Of a DNA stretch of 64,000 nt, positions 10,395 to 19,872 are shown piece by piece. Source of the DNA: CAWEPK01 sp963835595. GTDB taxonomy: Bacteria; Desulfobacterota; Syntrophorhabdia; Syntrophorhabdales; WCHB1-27. The notes under the pieces are model-generated. The model had not been told where the DNA came from. It ran no database searches and saw only the letters and a list, made by a program, of their open reading frames with translations. Position 1 is the first letter of the stretch. The number at the start of each line of letters is the position of its first letter. A program made the position numbers and the translations under genes. The stretch lies in assembly GCA_963835595.1 (NCBI GenBank), contig CAWIGL010000002.1, forward strand, positions 1,488,001 to 1,552,000, read 5' to 3'.

Positions 10395-11650
10395 AGGGCG
10401 GCGAGCGGCTGGGGGGCGCGGTGCGGGTGAGCGGGTCCAAGAACGCGGTGCTGCCCGTCCTCGCTGCGACCCTGCTGCGGGAGGGCGCTTACCGGATAGA
10501 CTCCGTCCCCCGCTTGCGGGACGTAGACTCGATGGTGAAGCTCCTCTCCTATATCGGCGCAAGGTGCGAGCGCTCGGGGGACGCCGGCCTGGTCGTCGAT
10601 ACGACGGGCGCGCAGGACTATACGGCCCCATACGAGATGGTGAAGGAGATGCGGGCCTCCGTCCTCGTCCTGGGGGCGCTGGTCGGCAGGCTCAGGCGGG
10701 CCGTCGTCTCCTACCCCGGGGGCTGCGCGATAGGCGTGCGCCCCATCGACCTCCATCTGAAAGGGCTGACGCAGCTCGGGTGCGACGTGCGCATCCACGA
10801 AGGCTACGTCGATGTGCGGGCGGACAGGCTGCGGGGCGGCAAGGTGGCCTTCGACGCATCCACGGTAGGGGGGACGGAGAACATCCTCATGGCGGCAGTG
10901 CTGGCCGAGGGCGAGACGGTCATACAGAACGCAGCGCGCGAGCCGGAGGTCGTAGACCTCGCGGAGATGCTGACCAAGATGGGCGCGCGGATCGACGGCA
11001 TCGGCACGGAGACCTTGCGCATAAAGGGCGTAGCCGAGCTTGTCCCGTGCGACCACAAGGTCATCCCCGACCGCATCGAGGCGGGGACGTTCCTCGTAGG
11101 CTGCGGCATCACGAGGGGGAGCATCATCCTTGAAGGCGCAAGGGCGGACCACCTGAAGGCCGTGATCGAGAAGCTGAAGGAGTCCGGCATGGAGATAGAG
11201 GAAAAAGAGGACGCCATAGCCGCTTCGATGACGAAAAAGAGGCCCACCGCCTTCGACGCGAAGACCCTCCCCTATCCGGGCTTCCCGACGGACATGCAGG
11301 CCCAGGTGATGGCCCTTATGTGCATAACGGGCGGAGTCAGCGTGATCAGCGAGACGATCTTCGAGAACAGGATGATGCACGCCGCCGAGCTGCGCAGGAT
11401 GGGCGCAGACGTGCACGTCATGGGCAACACGGCGATCGTCAAGGGGGTCAAGAGGCTCCAGGGGGCCAAGGTGATGGCGACGGACCTGCGGGCGAGCGCG
11501 TCGCTCATCCTCGCGGGCCTCTGCGCTTACGGCACGACGGAGGTCTCCCGCATCTACCACATAGACAGGGGATACGAGGCGATAGAGAAGAAGCTCAGCG
11601 GCCTCGGGGCGCGGATCGAGAGGAGGAAGGATGAAAATCTGGCATCTTGA
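10376..11650 (+). CDS. murA: UDP-N-acetylglucosamine 1-carboxyvinyltransferase
   Basis: First committed step of peptidoglycan synthesis: transfer of enolpyruvate from PEP to UDP-GlcNAc. The 424 aa match the family. The N terminus FVIEGGERLGGAVRVSGSKNAVLPVLAATLL is typical, and the fosfomycin-target cysteine is present in PGGCAIGVRPIDLHLKGL. It overlaps prmC upstream and hisD downstream, a gene order seen in several Deltaproteobacteria. Confidence 0.96.
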   Translation: MEKFVIEGGERLGGAVRVSGSKNAVLPVLAATLLREGAYRIDSVPRLRDVDSMVKLLSYIGARCERSGDAGLVVDTTGAQDYTAPYEMVKEMRASVLVLGALVGRLRRAVVSYPGGCAIGVRPIDLHLKGLTQLGCDVRIHEGYVDVRADRLRGGKVAFDASTVGGTENILMAAVLAEGETVIQNAAREPEVVDLAEMLTKMGARIDGIGTETLRIKGVAELVPCDHKVIPDRIEAGTFLVGCGITRGSIILEGARADHLKAVIEKLKESGMEIEEKEDAIAASMTKKRPTAFDAKTLPYPGFPTDMQAQVMALMCITGGVSVISETIFENRMMHAAELRRMGADVHVMGNTAIVKGVKRLQGAKVMATDLRASASLILAGLCAYGTTEVSRIYHIDRGYEAIEKKLSGLGARIERRKDENLAS

Positions 11651-12911
11651 GAGCGAATACGACGCCTTCATCGCCTCCGTCTGCTCGTCAAGGGAGGGGC
11701 GCAAAGCGGACGTCGGGGTGCGGGTCGCGCGCATAAAGGCAGAGGTGCTCGCGAAAGGCGAGGCTGCCCTTATCGCGTACGGCAGGCAATTCGACGGCTG
11801 GACCGCCGACTACCCCCTCAAGGTAAGCCCGGAGGAGCTGGAGGCGGCCGCAGGGCGCGCGAGCAAAGACGACTTGCAGGCGCTCCGGGCGATGGTCCGC
11901 AACGTGACCCTCTTCCACAGAAGCCAGCGCGGCCGGCCGCGCACTTACAGGAGGCAGGGCCTCAAGGTTACGGAGCGGCCCGTGCCCGTCGAAAGGGCGC
12001 TCGTCTACGTTCCGGGGGGCACAGCGTCTTACCCGTCGAGCCTCATCATGGGCGCTGTGCCTGCGCGCATAGCGGGCGTCAGGGAGATCTACGCGACTAC
12101 GCCGGGGCGCGACGGGGCGGTCAACCCCCACATCGCGGCGGCAGCGCGGCTCCTCGGCATCACGGATTTCTACCGGATAGGCGGGGCGCAGGCGATTTAT
12201 GCCTTTGCCTACGGCGCAGGCTCGATACCGAAGGTCGATATGATCGTGGGGCCGGGCAACGCTTACGTGGAGGAGGCGAAAAGGGACGTCTACGGCACGG
12301 TAGGCATCGACATGCTCGCAGGCCCGAGCGAGCTTGTGATACTTGCAGCCGAGCGCCTCCCCCCGGAGGTGCTCGCGTGGGACCTCTTCTCCCAGGCGGA
12401 GCACGACGAGATGGCGACGGTCGGCCTTTTTTCCCCTTCCCAGGAGGAGCTTTACGGCGTCCTGCGCTGCATGGAGCGCCTCATCGCCTCCAATAAAAGG
12501 CGTGCTATAGTCGAGCGGGCATTGGCCGCGAACGGCTTTCTGGTCCACTATACGCGCGTCGAGGACGCGATCCGCGCCATCGACCGGATCGCCCCGGAGC
12601 ACCTCGAGGTCATAGGCGACGAGAAGCTCGCGGAGGCCGTGCGCTACGCGGGCGTCACGTACGTCGGCCCCCTCACGCCCGTCGCGATGGGCGACTACGC
12701 GATAGGCACGAACCACGTGCTGCCGACGGGCGGGGCGGGCAGGTTCTCGTCCGGCCTCTCCGTCGAGAGATTTACAAAGAGGCAGGTTTTGGTTAAGATA
12801 GAGGGGTCGTTTTTGAAGAAGCACGGGGAATGGGCGGCGAGGCTCGCAGGCATGGAAGGGCTGTACGCCCACGGCGAGGCGATAAGGGCGAGAAAGGAGC
12901 TGGCAGGTTGA
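11631..12911 (+). CDS. hisD: histidinol dehydrogenase
   Basis: NAD- and zinc-dependent four-electron oxidation of histidinol to histidine, 426 aa. Recognisable segments are ALVYVPGGTASYPSS, GPGNAYVEEAKR, AGPSELVILA, SQAEHDEMA and TNHVLPTGGAGRFSSGLSVERF, which cover the NAD and zinc sites. It overlaps murA and is coupled to hisG at the stop codon. Confidence 0.96.
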   Translation: MKIWHLESEYDAFIASVCSSREGRKADVGVRVARIKAEVLAKGEAALIAYGRQFDGWTADYPLKVSPEELEAAAGRASKDDLQALRAMVRNVTLFHRSQRGRPRTYRRQGLKVTERPVPVERALVYVPGGTASYPSSLIMGAVPARIAGVREIYATTPGRDGAVNPHIAAAARLLGITDFYRIGGAQAIYAFAYGAGSIPKVDMIVGPGNAYVEEAKRDVYGTVGIDMLAGPSELVILAAERLPPEVLAWDLFSQAEHDEMATVGLFSPSQEELYGVLRCMERLIASNKRRAIVERALAANGFLVHYTRVEDAIRAIDRIAPEHLEVIGDEKLAEAVRYAGVTYVGPLTPVAMGDYAIGTNHVLPTGGAGRFSSGLSVERFTKRQVLVKIEGSFLKKHGEWAARLAGMEGLYAHGEAIRARKELAG

Positions 12912-13777
12912 TACTGAAGATAGGGATACCGAAAGGGAGCCTCCAGGAAAGCACGGTGAGGCTTTTCAAGAACGCGGGCTACACGATAAAGCTGGCGGAG
13001 CGGTCCTACGTGCCCGATATCGACGACCCGGAGCTTGAGGGTCTCGTCATAAGGGCGCAGGAGATGGGGCGGTACGTCGAGAACGGCATCCTCGACATGG
13101 GCATCACCGGCCTAGACTGGGTGCTCGAGCAGAACTCGAAGGTCGTCGAGATGGCGCGCCTGCGCTACGGCAAGGTCGGCTTCAGGGGCGTCAAGTGGGT
13201 AGTGGCCGTGCCCGTCGATTCGCCAATAAAAGACATAAAAGGGCTGAAGGGAAAGAAGATCGCGACGGAGCTGGTGGGCTTCACTACGCGCTTCCTCAAG
13301 TCGCGGAAGATCGACGCGGTCGTCGAGTATTCGTGGGGCGCGACGGAGGCGAAGCCGCCCTTGCTCGCAGACGCCATAGTCGAAGTGACGGAGACGGGCG
13401 CCTCCCTTGCCGCTAACAACCTGCGCATCGTAGAGACGATACTCGAATCGGAGACCGTCGTCATAGCGAACAGGGCCGCCCTGAAGGACAAATGGAAGAA
13501 GACGAAGATCGAGAATATCGTCATGCTCTTAAAGGCGGCGCTCCTTGCGGACGGCAAGGTGGGGCTCAAGATGAACGTCCCGAAGGGGAGGCTTGCGGCG
13601 GTCACGCGCATCCTCCCCTCCCTCCATACGCCCACCGTGTCGAGCCTTGCTGACGGGGAGTGGGTGGCCATAGAGGTAATCATCGACGAGAGCGTAGTCC
13701 GGGACATCATCCCTACCCTGCGCAGGGCGGGCGCTAAGGGCATCGTGGAATATCCGCTGAATAAGGTTATACTCTAG
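12908..13777 (+). CDS. hisG: ATP phosphoribosyltransferase (long form)
   Basis: First step of histidine synthesis: condensation of ATP and PRPP. I place the start at the TTG at 12908, which overlaps the hisD stop and begins directly at the conserved LKIGIPKGSLQ. The C-terminal HisG_C regulatory domain is present (LKMNVPKGRLAAVTRILPSLHTPTVSSL), so this is the long, HisZ-independent form subject to histidine feedback. About 290 aa. It is followed closely by hisB. Confidence 0.93.
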   Translation: MILKIGIPKGSLQESTVRLFKNAGYTIKLAERSYVPDIDDPELEGLVIRAQEMGRYVENGILDMGITGLDWVLEQNSKVVEMARLRYGKVGFRGVKWVVAVPVDSPIKDIKGLKGKKIATELVGFTTRFLKSRKIDAVVEYSWGATEAKPPLLADAIVEVTETGASLAANNLRIVETILESETVVIANRAALKDKWKKTKIENIVMLLKAALLADGKVGLKMNVPKGRLAAVTRILPSLHTPTVSSLADGEWVAIEVIIDESVVRDIIPTLRRAGAKGIVEYPLNKVIL

Positions 13778-13785
13778 GGGGAGGC

Positions 13786-14373
13786 ATGGAGAGGGAATCG
13801 GAGGTGAAGAGGAAGACGAAGGAGACCCGGATACGGGTCGCCTGGAAGCTCGACGGCGAGGGCGTCTACAGCGTATCGACGGGCATGCCCTTCTTCAACC
13901 ACATGCTGGAGCTCTTCGCGCGCCACGGCTTCTTCGACCTCGACCATAGAGGCGGAGGGCGACGTCGAGATCGATTCCCACCACACCATCGAGGACACGG
14001 GCATCACCCTCGGGCAAGGCCCTCCGGGAGGCGCTGCCCGCGTTCGAGGGGATAAGGCGGTTCGGCCACTCCGTGCTCCCCATGGACGAGGCCCTCTGCA
14101 TGGTGGCCGTCGACCTCTCCGGCAGGCCGGGCCTCTTCTGGCAGGGCGACATCAACGGGAAGGTAGGCTCTTTCGACGGCGAGGTGATAAAGGAGTTCTT
14201 CAGGGGCTTCGCGAACGAGGCGCGGATCACCCTCCACGTGAACCTTCGTGTCCGGCGAGAACCTGCACCACAAGATCGAGGCGATATTCAAGGCCTCGGC
14301 AAGGGCGCTGCGGGAGGCGGTGACGAGGGACGAGAGGGTGAAGGGGGCCCTCTCGACGAAAGGCTGCCTGTGA
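13786..14373 (+). CDS. hisB: imidazoleglycerol-phosphate dehydratase (indels)
   Basis: Dehydration step of histidine synthesis. The sequence starts with RKTKETRIRVAWKLDGEG and contains TGMPFFNHMLELFARHGFFDL and SHHTIEDTGITLG, the metal-binding histidine motifs. Apparent one-base insertions near 13941, 14012 and 14244 split the gene into three frames; joined, they give a complete monofunctional enzyme ending ALSTKGCL. No internal stop or loss of conserved residues is seen, so I read the breaks as sequence errors. The stop overlaps the hisH ATG. Confidence 0.85.
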
Positions 14374-14979
14374 TGATAGCGATAGTCGACTACGGCATGG
14401 GGAACCTGAGAAGCGTGACGAACGCCTTCAGGCGGCTGGGCGCCCCCATTACGATAACGAGCGACGCCACGGCAATAAGGGAGGCGGCCGGCCTCGTCCT
14501 GCCCGGCGTCGGGGCCTTCGGCAAGTGCGTCGAGAACCTGAAGAGGCTTCGGCCTCTTCGACCTCATCAAGGAAGCAGATAGCGGCCGGCAAGCCCTATC
14601 TCGGCATCTGCCTCGGCATGCAGATCCTCCTCGAATCGTCCGAGGAGTCGCCCGGCGTCCCCGGCATGTCCGTTGTCGAGGGCCGGGTCGTCCGGTTCCG
14701 GGGCGCGATGAAGATACCCCACATGGGATGGAACAGCGTCGAGATCGCCAGGCCTTCGGCGATATTCGACGGCGTCCCCGACGGCGCCTATTTCTATTTC
14801 GTCCACTCGTATTATCCCGACGCCGGAGGAGCCCGTCTCCGCCACATTTACCGACTATGGCGGCCGGTTCACCTCCTGCCCTCCAGAAGGGGAACGTCTT
14901 CGCCTGCCAGTTCCACCCTGAGAAGAGCCAGGCAATCGGCCTTCGGCTCTTGAGGAATTTCGTGAGATTATGCGCATAG
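14373..14979 (+). CDS. hisH: imidazole glycerol phosphate synthase subunit HisH (indels)
   Basis: Glutamine amidotransferase subunit that feeds ammonia to HisF. MIAIVDYGMGNLRSV begins the protein; the nucleophile lies in GICLGMQILLE and the histidine in FACQFHPEKS. Frame changes near 14547, 14576, 14824 and 14880 are each repaired by removing one base. All catalytic elements are present in one frame or another. The stop overlaps the start of the next, unrecognised gene. Confidence 0.85.
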
Positions 14980-15522
14980 CACGGCCGCTCGCCATAACGG
15001 TCTTCGTGCTTTTGGGCCTGTCCGGCCATGCCTTTGCGCTCGGGCTTTACGTGGAGCGCCTCGCGGATGCGGAGCACGAACGTCTGCCCCGTCTGCCATC
15101 GCGTCATAGTGCCTGGCGGCATACACGAGAACGCGGAGGCGATACTGACGACGGAATTCGGCGGCGGCCTTCTGGCGAAAGGGGCATACCCTTCACGACG
15201 GACGAAGGGGAGGCGCGGTACCTCAACGTGCTCGTCTACCGTTTCCAGGAGCGCAGGGGAGGCAATTTTTCCGTGGAGCGGCCTGCGAGCGTCGGCTTCC
15301 ACGTCCATCTCTTCGACCCGGCCGGCCTCGCGAAGGTATTCGTCTTCGACGAGACGCAGCAGCCCCTCTCGGAGAACGTCTTCGGCTTCTTCACTTTCCT
15401 GCGGCGGGGCGGCGAAGTGGATCACGGCGGAGGCGAGCTCGCGCGCGAAGGCGTCAGACAAGGCGCTCGACGAGCCTCGCGGCCGGCCCTCGCGCCGGCC
15501 CGAGCAGGCGGAAGGGCAGTGA
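14970..15522 (+). CDS. secreted protein of unknown function with a CxxC motif (indels)
   Basis: Inserted between hisH and hisA. The N terminus (MRIARPLAITVFVLLGLSG, then HAFALG) is a clear signal peptide. After a frame change, CPVCHRVIVPGGIHENAEAI contains a CxxC pair that could bind metal or be redox active. A second change leads into EARYLNVLVYRFQERRGG and VGFHVHLFDPAGLAKVFVFD. A third leads into KWITAEA. I do not recognise the family. Together the segments suggest an exported protein of about 180 aa. Its location inside the histidine operon with overlapping ends suggests co-expression but says nothing about a role in histidine synthesis. Confidence 0.55.
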
Positions 15523-16228
15523 AGGTACTCTTTGCGATGGATTTGTCCGGCGGCCGCTTCGTCAGGCTTGTCCGGGGCGATTTCGACGCAAATGACCGTA
15601 TACGGCGACGACCCGGAGGAGATGATCGGCCGCATGAGGGCCGAAGGGGCGAGCGACTTCCACGTGATCGACTTAGACGGCGCGCGGACGGGCAGCACAG
15701 CCCACAGGCCCGTGATAGAGGCGATCCGCGCCGGGATCGAAGGCTACCTGGAGGTCGGGGGCGGCATACGCTCGAAGGAAGATATCGCCGCGTACCGTGA
15801 CATAGGCGTAGACGGCGTGATCGTAGGCACCAGGGCCTTGACGGACCCCGATTTTTTCGAGGGGCTTGCCGCCTTATCATAACATCGTGCTCGGCCTCGA
15901 CACATACGAGGGCAAGCTCATGGTGAAAGGCTGGAAGGAGGCCGCGGCCCTCAGCCTGGAAAAGGCGCTCGAAGACGCCGACAGGGTGGGCGTAATGGCG
16001 CTCCTGTGCACGAGCATCGCGAGGGACGGCATGTTGTCCGGCCCCGATTACGAGGGCCGTGAAGGGCATAAAGTCGATGACGGGCCTCCCCGTCATAGCG
16101 AGCGGCGGGGTGGCGGGCGCGACGACCTGAAGGCGCTCAAAGAGATGGACGTCTGGGCCGCCATCGTCGGCAAGGCGTTCTACGAGGGGCGCATCGGCAT
16201 AGCGGAGGCAATGGCATATGCTGACTAA
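15519..16228 (+). CDS. hisA: phosphoribosylformimino-5-aminoimidazole carboxamide ribotide isomerase (indels)
   Basis: TIM-barrel isomerase of histidine synthesis. The GTG start overlaps the preceding stop. The barrel can be traced as KVLFAMDLSGGRFVRLVRGDF, FHVIDLDGA, YLEVGGGIRSKEDI, GVDGVIVGTRAL, and GMLSGPDYE. Frame changes occur near 15590, 15873, 16053 and 16112; three fit an extra base and one a missing base. Joined, the sequence is complete to IGIAEAMAYAD. It overlaps the hisF start by 11 bases. Confidence 0.84.
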
Positions 16229-16974
16229 GCGGATCATCCCCTGCCTCGACGTGATGGACGGCAGGGTAGTAAAGGGGACGAACTTCATCGACCTGAAGGA
16301 CGCGGGCGGGCCTGTCGAGAACGCGAAGGCCTACGAGGAGCAGATGGCGGACGAGCTCTGCTTCCTCGACATAACGGCGTCCCACGAGGCGAGAAAGACG
16401 ATCGTCCAGGTCGTCGAGGAAGTCGCGGCCGAGGTCTTCATGCCCCTTACGGTAGGCGGGGGCATACGGGGACTCGACGACATAAGGGAGATACTCCTCG
16501 CGGGCGCGGACAAGGTGACGATCAACACGGCCGCAGTCGAGGACGCCCGATATCATAAGCCGGGCGAGCGAGATGTTCGGGAGCCAGTGCATCTGCGTCG
16601 CCATCGACGCAAAGGCGAAGGGCGGCGGCTTCGAGGTCTACACTTACGGCGGGCGCAGGCCTACGGGCGTCGACGCGGTCAGAGTGGGCGCAAAGGGTGG
16701 AGGAGCTCGGCGCGGGGGAGATCCTCCTCACGAGCATGGACAGGGACGGCACGAAGATAGGCTACGACATACCGCTGACCAGGACGATCTCGGAGGCGGT
16801 CACTATACCCGTCATCGCCTCCGGCGGGGTCGGCACCTGGAGCACCTGTTCGAGGGCCTTGTGGACGGCAAGGCGGACGCCGTGCTCGCCGCCTCCATCT
16901 TCCACTACCGGGAGCACACGGTGATCGACGCGAAGAAATACCTGCGGTCGAGGGGGGTAAACGTCCGGCTGTGA
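16218..16974 (+). CDS. hisF: imidazole glycerol phosphate synthase subunit HisF (indels)
   Basis: Cyclase subunit partnering HisH. The start MLTKRIIPCLDVMDGRVVKGTNFIDL is diagnostic. Later segments are TVGGGIRGLDDIREIL, GSQCICVAIDAKAKGGGFEVY, LLTSMDRDGTKIGYD and IPVIASGGVGT. One-base changes near 16549 and 16681 (extra base) and near 16840 (missing C before CTGG) break the frame. The joined protein ends KYLRSRGVNVRL. Confidence 0.86.
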
Positions 16975-16991
16975 CGCGGCCATCGAAGGCT

Positions 16992-17372
16992 ATGGAGATG
17001 GAAGATAACCGATGGGATAAAATGGGACGACCGGGGCCTTGTCCCCGTCGTCGTCCAGGACGAGGCGACAAGGGACGTCGTCATGGTCGCCTACATGAAC
17101 GCGGAGGCCCTGGAGCTGCACGCAGAAGACGGGCCGGGCGCACTACTACTCCCGCTCCAGGAAGACGCTGTGGCTCAAGGGGGAGACGTCGGGCCACTAC
17201 CAGGAGGTGCGCGACATCCGCCTCGACTGCGACGGGGACACGCTCCTTCTCGTCGTCGATCAGCGGGTCGCCGCCTGCCACACGGGATACTTCAGTTGCT
17301 TCTACAGGACATGGAAGGACGGCTGGAGGCGGCCGGCGAAAAGGTGTTCGACGAGGAAGCGGTCTACGGTGA
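16992..17372 (+). CDS. hisI: phosphoribosyl-AMP cyclohydrolase (indels)
   Basis: Zinc-dependent cyclohydrolase of histidine synthesis; no HisE domain is seen. The protein appears to start MEMEDNRWDK and, after an extra A in an A-run near 17020, continues WDDRGLVPVVVQDEATRD, then VVMVAYMNAEALEL. CDGDTLLLVVDQ and ACHTGYFSCFYR carry the zinc-binding cysteines. Further changes occur near 17121 and 17324. The C-terminal end, taken at 17372, is uncertain because of the indels. Confidence 0.75.
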   Translation: MEMEDNRWDKMGRPGPCPRRRPGRGDKGRRHGRLHERGGPGAARRRRAGRTTTPAPGRRCGSRGRRRATTRRCATSASTATGTRSFSSSISGSPPATRDTSVASTGHGRTAGGGRRKGVRRGSGLR

Positions 17373-17809
17373 AAGGGATAGGGTCTGCCAGTGGTTCGCC
17401 ACGTGCAGCTACACGGGCTATCTGCCCATTGCGCCAGGCACGTGGGCCTCGGCCCTCACATGCGCCATCCTCTATTTTGTCCCCGGCCTCGCGCAACCCG
17501 GTGGCCATCGCCGTCCTCACGGTCCTCGCCATACCGGCCGTGGAGCGGGCAAGGGGCGGCGAGACCGACCCCGGCTGCATAGTGGTAGACGAGCTGCTGG
17601 GCATGCTCGTCACCGTGGCGGGCCACAGCATTACCGTCCCTGGAGCCTTATCGAGAGCCTTTATTCTCTTCCGCGCCTTTGATATACTAAAGCCCTACCC
17701 CATAAGGAAGATGGAGCGTCTCCCCGGCGCCTACGGCATCATCGCAGACGACCTGCTCGCCGGCGTCTACGCGAGCATCGCGCTCTTTCTTGTGGGGAGG
17801 CTCGCATGA
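17369..17809 (+). CDS. pgpA: phosphatidylglycerophosphatase A (indels)
   Basis: Membrane enzyme that converts phosphatidylglycerol phosphate to phosphatidylglycerol. TGYLPIAPGTWASALTCAI at the N terminus and DPGCIVVDELLGMLVTV in the middle are PgpA signatures, followed by FRAFDILKPYPIRKMERLPGA. Several hydrophobic segments fit a membrane protein. A GTG at 17369 is a plausible start, followed by one frame change near 17380 and another near 17497. It precedes pncC, thpR and recA, a common grouping. Confidence 0.78.
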   Translation: MKGIGSASGSPRAATRAICPLRQARGPRPSHAPSSILSPASRNPVAIAVLTVLAIPAVERARGGETDPGCIVVDELLGMLVTVAGHSITVPGALSRAFILFRAFDILKPYPIRKMERLPGAYGIIADDLLAGVYASIALFLVGRLA

Positions 17810-18291
17810 GAGCCCCGAGGAAAGGCTGGGCGAGCTGCTTCGGGCGAGGGGGCTGACCATCGCCGTCGCGGAATCCTGCACGGGCGGCCTCATCGCAAGC
17901 AGGATCACCGACGTGGCGGGCGCCTCGGACTATTTCCTGGCGGGCCTCGTGACGTACAGCAACGCGGCGAAGGAGTCCTTCCTCCACGTGCCGGAAGAGA
18001 CTGATGGCCGCTAAAGGGGCGGTCAGCAGGGAGACGGCCGGGAAGATGGCCGAAGGGGTCAGGGCCGCGATCGGCGCAGACATCGGCCTCTCCGTCACGG
18101 GCATCGCCGGGCCCGGGTGGCGGGACGCCGGAAAAGCCCGTCGGGACCGTCTACATGGGGCTTGCCGTGAAGGAAGGGGTATACGTCCGGCGTCACATGC
18201 TGGCAGGGCGACCGGCTGTCGATAAAGACGGCAGAGCGCTGACAAGGCGCTCGCCTTCGTGATCGATTATCTCGAAGGGAGGCCGTTGTGA
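17806..18291 (+). CDS. pncC: nicotinamide-nucleotide amidase, CinA C-terminal domain (indels)
   Basis: Deamidates NMN to recycle pyridine nucleotides. Only the CinA C-terminal (PncC) domain is present: EERLGELLRARGLTIAVAES, then CTGGLIASRITDVAGAS, VTYSNAAKESFL and GLSVTGIAGPGG. Indels occur near the start codon and near 18001, 18115, 18205 and 18236. The remaining sequence ends ALAFVIDYLEGRPL. It overlaps the thpR GTG start. Confidence 0.78.
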
Positions 18292-18835
18292 GGACGTTCC
18301 TCGCCCTCGATGTCCCCGGCGATATCGCCGCCTACCTGAGGGGCGTCATCGACAGGCTCGCGAAGCGGACCGAAGGGGTGCGATGGGTCAGGGACGAAGG
18401 CATACACATCACGGTCAAGTTCCTCGGAGAGGTCGAGGAGATCGATGGTCGCGCGGATGCACGAGGCCCTCGCCCCCATCGGCAAGCGCTTTGCGCCTGT
18501 CGCTGCCTGCCTGGGCGCCCTCGACGCCTTCCCTTCGAAGCGAAGCGCGCGGGTCATCGTGGTGCAAGCTGAAGGAAGGGGTCGGGCAGTCGCAGGCCAT
18601 ATTCGCGGAGATTGAAGAGAGGCTTGCCGGCCTCGACATAGAAAGGGACAAAAGGGGCCTCGTGCCCCACATTACACTCGGCAGAAGGAGGATACCGAAG
18701 GCCTTTCTGGACGGGGACCCCCCGCCCATCGAGGAAAAGGCGTTTCTCATCGAGCATCTCGTTCTTTACAGGAGCACGCTGACGCCTGGCGGCGCCGTAT
18801 ATGCCCCGATCTGGAAGATAAAACTTGGAGGCTAA
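18288..18835 (+). CDS. thpR: RNA 2',3'-cyclic phosphodiesterase (indels)
   Basis: LigT/2H phosphoesterase family. Both catalytic HxT motifs are seen, HITVKFLGE and HITLGRR. The GTG start gives MRTFLALDVPGDI. Extra bases near 18445 (before ATGGTC) and 18565 (before AAGCTG) split the gene into three frames that together are complete to APIWKIKLGG. It sits directly before recA, as in several related genomes. Confidence 0.85.
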
Positions 18836-18842
18836 AGAGTCG

Positions 18843-19870
18843 ATGAGGGAAGAAGGCAAGGTGAAGGCGGAAGAAGGCGGAAAGGGCAGGGCAATCGAGA
18901 TGGCGGTGACGCAGATCGAGCGGCTCTTCGGCAAGGGCTCGATCATGAAGCTGGGCGAGCGGCCCCCGGAAGAGGTGCCCGGTCGTCTCGACGGGGTCCA
19001 TCGCCCTCGACATCGCGCTGGGCATCGGCGGCCTGCCACGGGGGCGCGTTGTCGAGATATTCGGGCCCGGAGGCCTCCGGCAAGACGACGCTTGCCCTCC
19101 AGGTCATCGCCGAGGTGCAGAAGAACGGCGGCGCGGCGGCCTTCATCGACGCAGAGCACGCCCTCGACGTGCACTACGCGGGCAGGATCGGGGTCAAGAC
19201 GGAAGACCTCCTCATCTCGCAGCCCGATACGGGCGAGCAGGCCCTGGAGATCACGGAGATCCTCGTGCGGAGCGGCGGCGTCGATATCGTAGTCATCGAC
19301 TCGGTGGCTGCCCTCGTGCCCGAGGGCGGAGATCGAGGGCGAGATGGGCGACCAGCACATGGGGCTCCAGGCGCGCCTCATGTCCCAGGCGCTGAGGAAG
19401 CTGACCGCGACGATCAGCAAGTCGATGACCATCGTCGTCTTCATCAACCAGATCAGGCAGAAGATAGGCATCATGTTCGGCAACCCGGAGACGACGACGG
19501 GCGGGAACGCCCTCAAGTTCTACGCGTCTGTGCGGCTCGACATAAGGCGCATAGCCGCGATCAAGGACGGCCAGGAGGTGGTCGGGTCGAGGACGAGGGT
19601 GAAGGTCGTCAAGAACAAGCTCGCGCCCGCCCTTCAGGGAGGCGGAGTTCGATATCGTCTTCGGCTACGGCATATCGAGGGAAGGCGACCTCGTTGACTT
19701 AGGCGTAGAGGCGAACCTCGTCGAGAAATCGGGCACCTGGTTCTCTTACGGCGAGGCGAGGATAGGCCAGGGCAGGGAGAACGCCAAGGAATTCCTGAAG
19801 GAGCACCCGGAAGTGGCGGCCGACCTTGAGTCGAAGCTCCTCGCCCATTACGGTCTTGAGAAAGGGATAA
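18843..19870 (+). CDS. recA: recombinase RecA (indels)
   Basis: Homologous recombination and SOS coprotease. Motifs include AVTQIERLFGKGSIMKLGE, Walker A PEASGKTTLALQVIAE, FIDAEHALD, and VVFINQIRQKIGIMFGNPETTTGGNALKFYASVR. Extra bases near 18982, 19066, 19326 and 19631 break the frame. A fifth, near 19856, masks the natural end: with one C removed the protein finishes HYGLRKG with TAA at 19868-19870. Without that correction recA and alaS appear fused, which I regard as false. Confidence 0.87.
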
Positions 19871-19872
19871 AC

